Both the position numbers and the translations under genes were made by a program. 64,000 nucleotides of DNA from Caprella mutica (Eukaryota > Arthropoda > Malacostraca > Amphipoda > Caprellidae). A model generated the notes under the pieces. It was not told the DNA's origin and ran no database searches. It worked only from the letters and a program-made list of their open reading frames with translations. Position 1 is the first letter of the stretch. Each line of letters begins with the position of its first letter. The stretch spans positions 31,818-95,817 of the forward strand of contig CANNZV010002494.1 of the NCBI GenBank assembly GCA_947561585.1, read 5' to 3'. Positions 21,646-33,661 of this stretch are shown piece after piece.

Positions 21646-21750
21646 CTGTAGCTAAGGTTTACCACCGATCGTTATGTATATTGTTTATCAATTTTCAACT
21701 TCTTTATCTCTAATTATTTCGTTACAGCTACGTCTACTGGAGGTCTAACA

Positions 21751-23655
21751 ATGGGGATAGACTTCGGCACCAACATATGTTGTGTCGCGGTTCTGGTTGG
21801 TAGAAACGTTGAGGTCATCGCCAATGAAAAATGCAAGAAAACTACCCCATCTTATGTCACTTTTTCTGATAATGAACGATACTTTGGTGAAGATTCAAAG
21901 AATTCTGCACTTCTGATGATGGAAAAGACAGTGATTGAGCCTAAGAACAAGATATTTCAGTCTGAAAGTCATGATTCCTTCTCAGTCAAATGTAAATATG
22001 AGGATTACTCATTAAATCCTGTACAAATCAGTTCTATGTTGATAAAGTACATGAAAGGAGTGGTAGACAACCATCTTGAACAAGAGGTTAAGGATGCTGT
22101 CATTTGTGTTCCCACATACTTCAATAACGAACATCGTCAGAGCATCAGAGAAGCTGCGGCAATTGCCGGACTGAACGTGTTGTCAATTCTCAACGAACCA
22201 ACCGCAGCAGCCATCAACTATAAGATGAACAACTCTGAAGAGAAGACAAAAAACATCAACATTTTGGTGTTTGATTTGGGGTCAGGAGGTCTAAGTGTCG
22301 CTCTTGTTGGGATAAAGGAAGATAAATTGAAAGTTTATGGAATTGACGGCACAACTGAAGTGTCTGGTAATGTTATGGATGAGAAGTTAGTCAATCATTT
22401 CAAAAAGGAAATATTCGTAAAACATGGAATTAAAATAGGTGGTAGAAAAGTGACTGAGAAACTGAGGTTAGTGTGTCAAAGAATTAGATGTGAATTGACT
22501 GAGTCAACTCGCACAGCTAATTTACTGGAAAATTTTGATGGTGCTAGTGATTACAAATGTGAGATTACCAGACAACAATTTGAAGGTGTGAACAATTATA
22601 TGAACGAAAACATCATTGACATATTAGACGAGCTATTTAGTGATAGTAACTTTCCTCATTCTCAAGTTGATGAGATTGTAATGTGTGGAGGTATTTCTCG
22701 AGTCCCGTTGATGCAAAAGTTCTTGTCCGACTATTTTATCCAAAGAGGTGCCAGTTGCAAGATCAGTCGCACAATCAATGAAGATGAAGCCGTTGCTCTG
22801 GGTGCAGCTCACCATGCAGCATGTCTTTCTGAAACGAAATCCATTGATCCTTTGCATGTCGAAGACCTCATCATTAACCCTAAAGGCAATAAGCGTGGAG
22901 AGAAATTGTGGATTGCTGTTCCTCAGAAAGGAGGCAAATTGATTGAAATTGTACGAAAGAAGCACATCATTACATCTTCAGGCATCTTATGGAATGAATC
23001 GAGTGAGAAAAGGTATGACATAGAAATTTTGAACGAATTGAAAAGAGATGTTGATGTGTTCAATAAAAATGATGAGGAGCAACTACTTTTAATAGAAACT
23101 CGTAATAAATTAGAAAGTAAATGCTCAGATGAGAAAATGAAGTTTAGGAAACTTCTGCGTTCAAAAGCTATCAGCGAGAAACTTGCAAAGAAAGTGATGA
23201 GTCATTGTGATGCAGTACTCGATTCACTTGGAGAAGATGACAATATTAATTTGAGTGCAATGAGGAAACATCAGGAGGAGTTTGAAGAGTTTGTGAAAGA
23301 GATTAATGATGAAGTGAAAAAAGAACAGGAGAGAAAGATAGCTGGTGAAGAAACTGAGAGTAGTTTGGTTCCACTCAGTGACGTGCAATCGGAGGTTAAA
23401 GTGGGTACTCTTGTTCCACTCAGTGACGTACAATCGGAGGTTAAAGTGGGTAGTTTGGTTCCACTCGGTGACGTACAATCTGAGGTTGAAGTGGGTAGTT
23501 TCAAGAGAAAAATAGTAAACAATAATGACTGCAAAAGTTTTTCTGGTGGCAATAGTTTGAAGAATATAATTGCTTCTGCTTCAGATCTCTTCAAAACTGT
23601 CGATGAAGATGAATCTGATGATGATGTAGAACATAGTGGTCAGTCAGAGGGTTGA
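21751..23655 (+). CDS. Hsp70-like protein lacking the beta substrate-binding domain (gene 2)
   Basis: 634 residues from the ATG at 21751. An acceptor (CGTTACAG, ending 21727) lies 23 bases upstream. The frame stays open back to it (TSTGGLT), so a spliced N-terminal extension is possible. The Hsp70 ATPase domain is clear: GIDFGTNICCVAV at the N terminus, NEPTAAAINY intact, phosphate-2 VFDLGSGGLSVAL (Asp175), adenosine motif MCGGISRVPLM (311-321) and DEAVALGAAH. In phosphate-2 the family's GGGT becomes GSGG and the following Asp is Ser, which should weaken hydrolysis. After about residue 375 the usual DVTPLSLG region and most of the beta domain are missing or unrecognisable. Residues about 449-520 match the helical lid (LESKCSDEKMKFRKLL). 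Three 15-residue repeats (538-582) and an acidic tail (DEDESDDDVE) follow, with no EEVD or KDEL. Probably cytosolic or nuclear; a client-independent role is inference. Confidence 0.9.
   Translation: MGIDFGTNICCVAVLVGRNVEVIANEKCKKTTPSYVTFSDNERYFGEDSKNSALLMMEKTVIEPKNKIFQSESHDSFSVKCKYEDYSLNPVQISSMLIKYMKGVVDNHLEQEVKDAVICVPTYFNNEHRQSIREAAAIAGLNVLSILNEPTAAAINYKMNNSEEKTKNINILVFDLGSGGLSVALVGIKEDKLKVYGIDGTTEVSGNVMDEKLVNHFKKEIFVKHGIKIGGRKVTEKLRLVCQRIRCELTESTRTANLLENFDGASDYKCEITRQQFEGVNNYMNENIIDILDELFSDSNFPHSQVDEIVMCGGISRVPLMQKFLSDYFIQRGASCKISRTINEDEAVALGAAHHAACLSETKSIDPLHVEDLIINPKGNKRGEKLWIAVPQKGGKLIEIVRKKHIITSSGILWNESSEKRYDIEILNELKRDVDVFNKNDEEQLLLIETRNKLESKCSDEKMKFRKLLRSKAISEKLAKKVMSHCDAVLDSLGEDDNINLSAMRKHQEEFEEFVKEINDEVKKEQERKIAGEETESSLVPLSDVQSEVKVGTLVPLSDVQSEVKVGSLVPLGDVQSEVEVGSFKRKIVNNNDCKSFSGGNSLKNIIASASDLFKTVDEDESDDDVEHSGQSEG
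23362..23496 (+). repeat. 45-bp coding repeat, 3 units, in gene 2
   Basis: Three adjacent in-frame copies of (S/T)LVPLSDVQSEVKVG start at 23362, 23407 and 23452 and differ by only a few bases, which suggests recent expansion. Confidence 0.95.
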
Positions 23656-24056
23656 ACAACTGACCATTCTGTATCAAGTAAAGAAATATTAGGAGGTGGG
23701 AGGAGTATAGGTACTCTCTACCAAGATATTTTAATTGTGACCGAACTTACGGATATCATTGACTAGTGAAAAGTGACAGAAGAATTTTAACAGTTCAGTT
23801 TCAAAATTTTCCTCCAATTAGGTTTCTTTCTAATTTGTAACTCAGATGTGAATTAAGTTTCTCAAAAATTCTTCTTTTCCATTGACTTCAAAAGCCTCTT
23901 TTCGAAATATCAGCTGAGGATAACTTGCTTATATTACTTGAGTACTGAAATGACGGGAGAAATTATGATCACTCCGATCTGTAGCTATGAAGTTACTTCT
24001 AAATTCGTAATTTCATGTCTATATCGAGTGATATTCAAAAAATATATATTTTATAT
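23656..24056 (+). other. Downstream region of gene 2 (likely 3' UTR)
   Basis: No AATAAA was found in this stretch. The next one lies inside the adjoining transposon, at about 24257. No repeat border before 24057. Confidence 0.4.
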
Positions 24057-24629
24057 TTAATAACTAGGGTTGTGACTTTGCATATTGGTGAAATAATGCA
24101 TATGCATATAAAAAACGCATATGCAAATCTTGAAATGCATATGCAAAATAGAAAGTGCATATGCAAATTAGATGCACATTAGAAAAAATAATATGCAAAT
24201 AGAAAATGATTAGTAAAATAAGTTGATTTTTGATATTCAAATGATAAACTTCTACATGAATAAATGAATAGTATCAGGTGAATGAAAAAGAGCTAGATTT
24301 TTATTCTTCTTAAGAAATTTAAATTGTTATAGGCTAGGTTATAATGAGGTGGGGAACTTGGTTGAACTCTGCTTCTTAATATTCCAGATAATTATTAGAG
24401 TGAGAATGTCAAAAACTTCTACAGAGAATAGAAATAATGAAAGTAAGTCTTGTGTTTATATATTCAACATTCTCCGTAATTCCATTAACAATAGAGCAAA
24501 TTGAGGAGAATATTTATGATAGAGATATTAGGTACGTAAAGCATATATTATTAATCACTAATCAGTATATATTATCCAACAATGAAGGATATACAATCAT
24601 CAGAGACATACCTTAAATTCCATCATTAG

Positions 24630-27625
24630 GTCGGCGTATTATTCTGTGTCAGAGTTTAATAAGACCTATGGTGATAATGAAAGAAATTTGAAGTTGATGC
24701 ACATTAACATTCGCTCTTTATATCCAAAGGTGGATGAGATTACATGTTTTTTGCAAACACCTAATTTGAAATTCGATTTAGTTTGTTTTTCTGAAACTTG
24801 GTTAAACGATGCGTCGGTCAATTTGGTGGATTTCAGTGGATACAGTCCACACCACGTGGTGAGGAGTGATAGGAGGAGGAGTGGTGGTATATCTATATTT
24901 GTTAGAAACAGTTTTGAGTGTACGGTAATTGAGGAGTTGTGCTATTGTGATGATTCTAAGGAGTGCTTATTTGTTAGTGTAGCTAAAAATGACAAAAAAA
25001 TGGTTGTTGGTGTGATATACAGACCGCCCAATTGTGAAACTGACCTCTTCTTAAATATGCTAGAAAATGTTTTACATAGTTTGTCATCTATATCTACTCA
25101 TTCAGTGCACATATGTGGAGATTTTAACTATAATCTTTTGAATGTTAACGGTGATGCAAATTGTCTTAATTTCCTAAATATGATGTTTCAACATTTTTAT
25201 AATCCGTTAATCACAAAACCAACAAGAATATCTGAAAATAGTTGCACACTAATTGATAATATATTCTCCACAGATGTGTCTGATAGCAGTTCAGGAATTA
25301 TACCTTGTGATATGTCCGATCATTGTTTAGTTTTTTCAGTCACTCATAATTTGTTTTCATATCAACATCAGGCATCAACTACTGTTTCCTATAGAGTTCA
25401 TAATAACGAATCATTATCTAATTTGTGCCATGCAATTAATGATCATGACTTTTCTTCTGTCATTCAATGTTATGGGGTTGATGAGGGTATATCTGACTGA
25501 TAGTAAAATAATGCAAATTTATAATCATCATTGTCCAATAAAAACTAAAACTGTGTCTTATAAAAATTTAGCCAAACCTTGGATAGATGGTGTAACTAGA
25601 TCAAAATTAAAGAAAAGATCTAATTATTACATACTTTTCAGAATGGGGAAAATCAGTAGTTTACAATTTAAAAGATATAAAAACTTAGTTACAAAAGAAA
25701 TTAGAGATAAAAAGAAATCTTACTTTCAGAGGAAATTTTTTGATTACAAATCATATATGAAAAACACTTGGAACTTGATAAATAATTTGTTAAAGGGTAC
25801 TACAAAACAAACTAAGACAGCCATTTCTTTAACTGATAATGAAGGTAATAGGATTACCGACCCAATTTCCGTTGCCAATAAATTTAATGAATACTTCTCT
25901 TCCATTGGGGAGCACATAAATGCTGATTTCCTCATCAATTTGACGGACATAGGGGGTATTTAGCGGGCAATTATGAAGATTCTTTTTTTGTTTCACCTAT
26001 ATGTATTAATAAAGTGATAATGTCTTTGAATAGCAAACCATGTCACGTTAATTCTTTCCCTGTATTTATTCTGAAGCGCTTATCCTTTGTACTTTCTCCA
26101 ATTCTGGCATGTTTGGTAAACAAGTCACTTTTAAATGGTCAATTTCCTCAAAGCTTAAAGAAAGCAAAAGTAGTACCACTACATAAGGGAGGTGCAAAGG
26201 AAAGCGTTGGTAATTTCAGACCGATATCAATATTGCCCACTTATTGTAAAATATATGAAAGAGTTATGTACAATAAACTTGTAAACAATTTTGAAATCAA
26301 TAATATTTTCTATGAACATCAGTATGGTTTTAGGTCAAATAAAGGTACGACTCAAGCAATGCTTAACATTGTTAGTGATATATATATATAGTAGTTTAGA
26401 CGATGGTGATCTCTATTTTTCTATGTTTTTAGATTTAAAGAAAGCGTTCGACTCTGTGTCACATGATGTACTATTGTCTAAATTGTCTCACTATGGAGTT
26501 AGGGGTACTCCACTGGAATGGCTCCGATCTTATCTGTCAAATCGTACTCAGTCAGTTGTTATAGATAATATATCGTCTAATGATCTGGAAGTTACATGTG
26601 GAGTGCCCCAAGGGAGCGTGCTAGGTGGATTGCTGTTTTTGATATTTTTTAATGATTTTCCAAACTGTACAAACTTTTTCAAATTCACTTTATTTGCTGA
26701 TGATTCTACTATTTCTTTGAAGTTTCCAAAATCTTCCTTGCATATAATTCACAATGATATCAATTTGAATTTGATTACTAACTGGCTGCAAAAAAATAAA
26801 ATAATGATTAACCCTGACAAAACAAAATATACAGTTTTCTCGTACCGTAATTCTTATCAACTCGGTCCCATAGTAATAGACGGAGTGGAAATACAGTTTG
26901 GAAGAGAAGTTCATTTCTTGGACTTTCACTTGATAACAATTTAACTTTTTCGAATCACATTGGTAGATTATCCATAAGAATTTCTAGATATATAGGCATT
27001 TTAAATAAAATTAATCATGTTGTTCCCGAGAATGTTTTGCTAATGTTTTACAGCTCTTTCATTAATTCTAATATTTCCTATGCAATTGAACTTTGGTATA
27101 ATACTTCAAATTTCTTAACAAATAGTATTTACACTTTACAAAAAAGAGCAATTCGTGCAATAAAAAAAGCACTCAACTTAAAATTCTGAACTTAGATAAT
27201 TTACTATACTTAAAACTGGTGTATTCTGTTATAAAACTATTAATATTGATGGCTATTTCCCTGAATTGTTAAACTATATTACCACTCACTCAACTGCACA
27301 TTCTTATTCTACTAGGAACACCTCAAATATAACGTTGCCTCTTTTCAGTAGATCTAAAACTCAAAATAGTATTTATTACAAAGGATGCAGCATGTGGAAT
27401 GATATTAGTGAAAATTTGAAATCTAATTTTAGTACTTTATAGGTAGGACAATCATGTGTAACATTTTAATTTTATATAGGTTGTCCTAAAAGCATTTAGC
27501 TTATCGGGCCTTAATGTTTCTTCTGTATAAATTATTTGTTTTTGTCAAGTAGTCAGTGTGAGAGAGTAATCCCGGCTCTCTTACATTCATTGTGGGGAAA
27601 CATTATGTTTAAATAAATAAAATTC
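24630..27625 (+). pseudogene. Jockey/CR1-type LINE, ORF2 remnant
   Basis: 24690-25365 encodes an AP-endonuclease: MHINIRSLYPKVDEI, FSETWL, GVIYRPP, CGDFNYNLL and SDHCLVF. 26160-26880 encodes reverse transcriptase: NFRPISILPTYCKIYERV, FLDLKKAFDSVSHD, GVPQGSVLGGLLFL and FADDS. 26950-27170 gives the post-RT region (ISYAIELWYN, LQKRAIRAI). The reading frame shifts near 25440-25490, stops at 25961, and shifts again near 26290-26391 and 26930. The 3' part has an untranslated region ending in TAAATAAATAAAATTC. No ORF1 was found, so the copy is 5'-truncated. It sits inside the 10.4-kb element and is inactive. Confidence 0.93.
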
Positions 27626-27888
27626 AATTCTGACAAGATAATCTGCTCTAGTCATTCAAGTCAATCTACATGCTATCTTAAAATAACTTGGTCCATCAAA
27701 TATGGCGAGTCTTCTATACGCACCTCTTGTTTCATATGATGTACAGGGGATATTTTCTCCGTACAAGAATATTTTAGTTTTGAAAACCTAAAATATACAG
27801 TAACTAGAAATTTTAATTAAACTTATCGACTGATTTCCCTATTTTCTAAACTAGTGTTACTGTATATATTCATTTATATATTTTATAT

Positions 27889-28405
27889 ACAGGTAAAGCT
27901 CGTACAACGAGCAGTATAATTAAAGGTAAAGCTCACCTTCAAAGGACCAAACAGCATTTCAAAGAAACTTTAATGAGGGTAAACAATCTCAGATTATTAT
28001 TGAATACATTTTTAAAAATGGAAATCTTATTATATTTATATAACTTACTCATATAATTGTACGTATGTACGAAATAACAAGGTAAGTAAAATGAAACAAA
28101 AATATTAGTAACTAAACCATTAGAAAATATAGGGTAGTTACACCTCTTAAATTTTATAGAGCTTCTTTAATCAAAGAAAATATGTAGGAAATGAATAACA
28201 AAATCAAAATAGTGAAAGTCTTAAAAACAATATATTAAGTGTAAATTGTAATACCTTGAATATAATAAATGTACGACTAGATAATTGATAGAATAGAATA
28301 TTGATTAAACTATTTAATTTAAAGAGGTTGTTGTAGGAGTTGCATGGCCAGAAGAACGGATAATTTTTTTAGGGGGTGTCCGGTGTACGAGCTTTAATTA
28401 CCTGT
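27889..28405. mobile_element. Small inverted-repeat element inside the 10.4-kb element
   Basis: The left end ACAGGTAAAGCTCGTACA is mirrored at 28376-28405 with a 3-base insertion (TGTACGAGCTTTAATTACCTGT). No coding potential. Target duplication not identified. Confidence 0.55.
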
Positions 28406-28614
28406 GCTAGATTCTTCATATTCAAGACTTGATAAATGTACTTTAAAACAGCTTTGTAAGAAGTGTTTCAATATGTATTGAAATTATCTTCAATTAAAAA
28501 ATATTAATTAACATCCTTTATTCTACCACTTAGTTTTTGAATATTTTTTACATTTAATAAAAAAAAAATATTTAAAATATATGAGCTTCTTACCCAGCTA
28601 ACCAAAAGCTGTTT

Positions 28615-28935
28615 GTCCCACGTCTTAAGACGTCTGATACCCCTCGCTATAGAGGGATTTAAGACGTGGGGCGGGGGACATCAGACGTCTAACCCTCTTC
28701 ATTTGCACAGGGGTCCCCCTCTGCAAGACGTCTTGTCCCCCTCTGACAGAGGGGGACATCCACCTGTCCCACGTCTTACCCCACTCCGTTTTCAAGACGT
28801 GGGACAGAGTGTGGATGTCCCTCGCTATAGAGGGATTCAAGACGTGGGACAGAGTGCGGATGTCCCTCGCTATAGAGGGAAATAAGACGTGGGACAGAGT
28901 GGGAATATCCCCCTCTGCAAAACGTGGGACAGTAA
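28615..28935. repeat. Left subterminal array of the 5-kb element
   Basis: Imperfect repeats of GACGTGGGACAGAGTG, GGATGTCCCTCGC and TATAGAGGGA, also present in inverted orientation (GTCCCACGTCTT), so hairpins are likely. Confidence 0.85.
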
Positions 28936-29739
28936 TGTAAATGATAAGAATGTGTATAAAGTTATTTATTAATATTTGTATTGATAATGTTAATTAATGT
29001 TATTAACTACCTAATTACCTATAACTGTTTGTATGTTCGGACCCTGAGGGGAAGGGGGGTGTTTCTTATTTCTTGCCGGGCAGGCATTTCTTTATTTCAA
29101 TAGTCATATTCAATATTTCCAGTATTTAAGTTCTTTCTTTCACATGGTAGCGTGGTTATTAATTAGTGCCGAGCGGGCATTTATTTACGTGGGTTACGAT
29201 TCTCCCTAGAAAGAATAATCAATTTGTTTAATTTACTGTTTATGTTACTTGTCAATAATAATCATCAATATCTTCACTTCATTAAATAGCATCAAATCAA
29301 ATATCGTACCAAAATAACAAGGTTGAATGAAACACAATCATAGTTTAAATTAGGTGTACTCTAATTAAGTAATCGATCAGACAAAAGTTCGTGAAATAGT
29401 AAATCCTACATATACATCGTACATTTAATTCAATTAATCAAATTTCTACCTATGGAGGAGTGTAACTTACAACATGGGTCAAGCTTTGGAGGTTGAGAGT
29501 ATACTTTTCACAAATAAACACTGACACAATCACTGAGGAAATACGGATGGGATTACTGAATTTCTAATGGAGTTGATGCGGCTGGAAACTCTTCATAACC
29601 ACTGTACTAGTGTATTGGGAACGGCTGAAGTCCTCCACTGGAACTTTGTCAATTGACGTGAACGACAACTCGTGCAAATCGGGTGACATCAATTTGTGAT
29701 AAAATAAAATCAGGTAAACCAATATGAAAACCGTACATT
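28936..29739. other. Interior of the 5-kb element, unassigned
   Basis: Contains G-rich text at 29040-29090 and ordinary sequence at 29400-29720. No coding region of convincing length on either strand. Confidence 0.4.
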
Positions 29740-31410
29740 TAAAAACTCATTAATTAGAAAAAAATAAAATACAGTATTACAAATTTTGATAAAGTAATTA
29801 CGAAACTAATAATTCAAAACATTCTAAAATTTGGTAAAATTATTTGAAATAAAATTATTAGAAACAAATATCATGCAATAAAAAAACTAGGAAACACATT
29901 AATTAAAAAAAATAAAAGGCAGTAAAATATTTATAAAACCCATAAAATGGAGTAATATAATTTCACAACAGTTAATTTGGAAAAAATATTTTGCAACAAT
30001 TTAATACGAAAACAGTTAAAATCCAGTAAAATAAAAAGAAAACGCACAATTATTGATAAAATAACTACGAATAAATTAATTAGAAAACTCACAATTTCCA
30101 ATAAAATAATTTGCGCAAAAAAAATAAGCGCAAGTGTAATTAGAGCAAAATAATTTGCGCAAGTATAGTTAGAGCAAAATAATTTGCGCAAAAAATACGC
30201 TCCGCCCAGCTGTCTCGATAACTACCGCCCACAGTGACGTCATTACTTCTTCATTGTGAGAAAGAAAGGTAATAAGGTAAATGTGATAGTGATTCTTTGT
30301 ATGTAGATACTTTAAATAATTAGTGCAAATTTAATTAGAGCAAAATAATTAGCACAATATAATTAGAGAAAAATAATTAGCGCAAATATAATTATAGCAA
30401 AATAATTAGCGCAAATATAATTGGAGCAAAATAATTAGCGCAAATATAATTAAAGCAAAATAATTAGCGCAATATAATTAACGCAAAAAAATACTCTGTT
30501 AACTGTCTGTGTACTTTTACACTTTAAATGACATATTTCTGTGTCAGTATTATTTGAGAACAGGCAGTTAACAGAATATTTTTTGCGCTAATTATTTTGC
30601 TCAAACTATATTTGCGTTAATTATATTTCGCTAATTATTTTGCTCTAATTATATTTGCGCTAATTATTTTGCTCTAATTAAATTTGCGTTAATTATTTTG
30701 CTCTAATTAAATTTGTGCTAATTGCACACTAAACACTTCGTTTGAACGTCTTATTCCGTGATTGGTTCTATTCATTGATGACATTAAGTAAAAAAGATTC
30801 ATGACATCGAAGGTATCCAGCGTTGACATTGGATCTAAAAGATATGGGTGGAGCTTCTCAGATCATTTTTGCGCTAATTACACTTGCGCTAGTTACACTT
30901 GTGCTAATTACACTTGCGCTAATTATACTTGTGCTAACTACACTTGCGCTAATTACACTTGCGCTAAATACACTTGCGCAAATTAAACTTGTGCTAACTA
31001 TTTTATCGATAATTATGCGTTTTGAAATTAGTTGTTTCGTAATTAAATCATTGCTAAATATATGTTTTGTCCTTATTTTTCCTCATTTTGAATGTTTTTA
31101 TTTATTTTACCGTTAATTATATTATTGTATTTTGATTGTTTTACAATTATTTTACTCAAAAAAATGAGTTTTGAAATTATAGTTTTCATAATTATTTGGT
31201 TGGCTATTATTTTACCTCAAATTAATTTACAAGTAATTATTTTTTCACATTTTATTAGATTCTTAATTATGTGTTTCTTAATTATTTCTCCCGTAATTGG
31301 GAGTTTTCTAATTATATTATTACATTTTTTACTGTTTTCTATCATTATTATTACTAATTAATCGTTGCCATTTTAGTTTACTCTTAATTATTTTGCCCGT
31401 AATTGACCCC
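29740..31410. mobile_element. Large imperfect palindrome built from TAATTA units
   Basis: The left half is rich in AATTAGAGCAAAATAATT and GCGCAAATATAATT. The right half carries the complementary words (TTTTGCTCTAATTA, GCGCTAATTATTTTGC). The inner arms (30325-30500 and 30560-30725) flank a short core with AACTGTCTGTG and CAGGCAGTTAAC. TAATTA-type words continue outward at short intervals on both sides. It is probably a non-autonomous foldback transposon. Short frames inside are repeat artefacts. Confidence 0.75.
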
Positions 31411-31479
31411 TCCCGTGCAAATCTCGGTACGATGATGGTGACTCTGGCTTCAGACTCCTACTGCTTATTGAATGTCTGC

Positions 31480-32050
31480 TCTGCAACATGAGAAGTTGTT
31501 CTGCAACGTCAGAAGTTATTCTACAACGTCAGAAGTTATTCTACAATAGACTTCAGTTCTTGGTTCCCCCATCCTGGCTCATTTGGCTTCGACTCTGCCG
31601 TAAAGAATACAACCCCTGCTGCCGGGATCCATTGAATTGCAAGATTCAGCCACTTGCTAAGGATCCTATCTCCACCACTATGACGGGCGGAGATCTTCAT
31701 CGACTAAGTCCTGCGATGGTCACTTAAGGCTGGGGTGAGAGAAGACTTCACCCCGCCGGGGTCTTATCCAGACCGGTAAACTATTTAAGACACTCTTGTA
31801 AGCAGAGAGTGACGACAGACAGAGTAGGACTCCTTCATAATCTCAATCCACCGCTTTTATACTCCCCAGATTCATCTAAAACTCCACCCAAATCCAAACT
31901 TAAGTTCCGCTGATCTCACTTCCCCAATTCCGATTGGTTCTCAACCCTCCTGTAGGTTGTCCCTAATTCTACCCTCAACTAATAGAAACTGACCAATTCA
32001 AAAATAACTCCTCCTATATTTCCGACTAAACTAATTACTTTCTCACAGAA
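31480..32050 (+). other. LTR-like or promoter-like segment
   Basis: Begins with three 20-base repeats (ACGTCAGAAGTTATTCTACA, 31505-31550). A GC-richer part with CTATTTAAGACACTC (31782-31796) and a C-rich part follow. The layout resembles 16000-16800. Borders are not defined. Confidence 0.25.
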
Positions 32051-32369
32051 AAGAAACATCAAACTTGAAATCTGTTAGGATACATGAAACCTCAAGAGTT
32101 CGTTATTTCTATAAAGTAAACCACAGAAACCTCTAGTCTAGAGAAAACAGTAGGTGGTTAATTTCCCTCACCAAATGCATTACATGTAACAGAGTTTGAA
32201 AGTCTTATTAACTCTCTTAAAAGCAATAAATATTATTGTCAAACAACCATTCTAAAACCACAAACATTTGAGCAGAAGGGAAATATCCAATGACACTGTT
32301 TTATTTCAAAGTCACAAAATAATTAACTTCAAATAGCAAATCGGTCTGAAGATTTTATAACTACAAGTA

Positions 32370-33005
32370 TACATGTTAATTAATATTACCTATAGTTACC
32401 TTCTGGTGGTATCACTACCTTATACCTATCTAGTTACTTACTAGAGTTTATTTATAACTACCTAGTAACCTACAAGTTATAACCACCAATCTGTACCTAC
32501 TGGTGGTTATCACTACTTACCTATTACGTAGTATTTATCATTACCTACTTAGTTACCTACATTACTGTTTGTTAATACCTACCTAGTTACCTACTGGTGT
32601 TTGTTTATCAATGCCTACCTAGTTGCCTACATCTGCTTATCAATACCTAATTAGTTACCTTCTTGTGTTTAACATTGCCTACCTAGTTGCCTACAACTGT
32701 ATATAAATACCAATCTAGGTCCTAGTTACCTACTAGTATTCATCAATACCTACCTAGTTACCTACAACTATTTGTCAATGCCTACCTAGTTATCTACTAG
32801 TGTTTATCAATGCTTATCTAGTTACCTATAACGGTTTGAAAATACCTACCTAGATACCTACCAGTACCAATACCTACCTACCTAGTATACCTACTAGGTA
32901 GTGTTCATCAATCCGTACCTACATACCTACTACCTAGTATTATTCATCAATGCCTACCTAGATAGTAGATACCTACATCTGTTTATGAATACCTACCTAG
33001 TTACG
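32370..33005. repeat. Irregular minisatellite of TACCTACCTAGTTACC units
   Basis: About 20 copies of a roughly 30-base unit combining TACCTACCTAGTTACCTAC with TGTTTATCAA. Spacing is irregular. Confidence 0.85.
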
Positions 33006-33049
33006 ATACGTAAATACAGCTTGAGATAGATATACCTTTATGGTATAAC

Positions 33050-33600
33050 TTTTTCCCGCGTAAAACAGACGAGGGACATCCTTGCTGGGACAGAGAGGGA
33101 TATCCCGCGTAGGACAGAGAGGGAAATCCCACGTGGGACAGAGAGGGACATCCCGCGTGGGACAGAGAGGGACATTTCGCGTACTTTTTCCCGCATAAAA
33201 CAGACGAGGGACAGAGAGGGACGTCCCGCGTGGGACAGACGTGGGACAGAGAGGGACATCCCACGTGGGACAGAGAGGGATATCCCGCATGGGAGAGAGA
33301 GGGATATCCTACGTGGGACAGAGAGGGACATCCCGCGTGGGACAGAGAGGGACATCCTACGTGGGACAGAGAGGGACATCCTGCGTGGGACAGAGAGGGA
33401 CATCCCACTTGGGACAGAGAGGGACATCCCGCGTGGGACAGAGAGGGATGTCCCGCGTGGGAAAAACGTGGGATGCGAGTGGGACAGACGAGGGACATCC
33501 CGCTTGTGTAAGACGTGGGACGTGAGTGGGATTTCAGACGTTGGAAAGACGTGGGATTTCAGATGTCTGAAATCCCCCGTCCCACGCGGGACAGAGAGGA
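33050..33600. repeat. 24-bp array at the right end of the 5-kb element
   Basis: Regular units of GTGGGACAGAGAGGGACATC plus CCGC, about 20 copies, with some shortened. It gives open frames on both strands that are not credible proteins. Confidence 0.95.
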
Positions 33601-33661
33601 TATGGTTAACTGGGTAGTAACAGCCTATTTCGAGAAATCCATACGTGTAATGTTTTTTTAA

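Larger units (their letters stand above)
28593..33613. mobile_element. 5-kb TA-flanked element with subterminal arrays
   Basis: The left terminus CCCAGCTAACCAAA and the right terminus TATGGTTAACTGGG are inverted copies with two mismatches, each bordered by TA (28591-28592 and 33614-33615). Both ends have GC-richer arrays sharing the words GACGTGGGACAGAG and GATGTCCC. No transposase was recognised in the interior. Superfamily unknown to me. Confidence 0.6.

Noticed and set aside
22633..23594. Minus-strand frames of 84-110 codons inside gene 2
   Set aside because: They are shadows of the clear Hsp70-like coding strand.
30801..31361. Short + frames rich in Cys/Ala/Asn/Tyr or Leu/Ile
   Set aside because: They arise from the TAATTA palindrome repeats.
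32997..33525. Overlapping frames on both strands over the GTGGGACAGAGAGG array
   Set aside because: They are repeat artefacts of a 24-bp unit, open in several frames on both strands.
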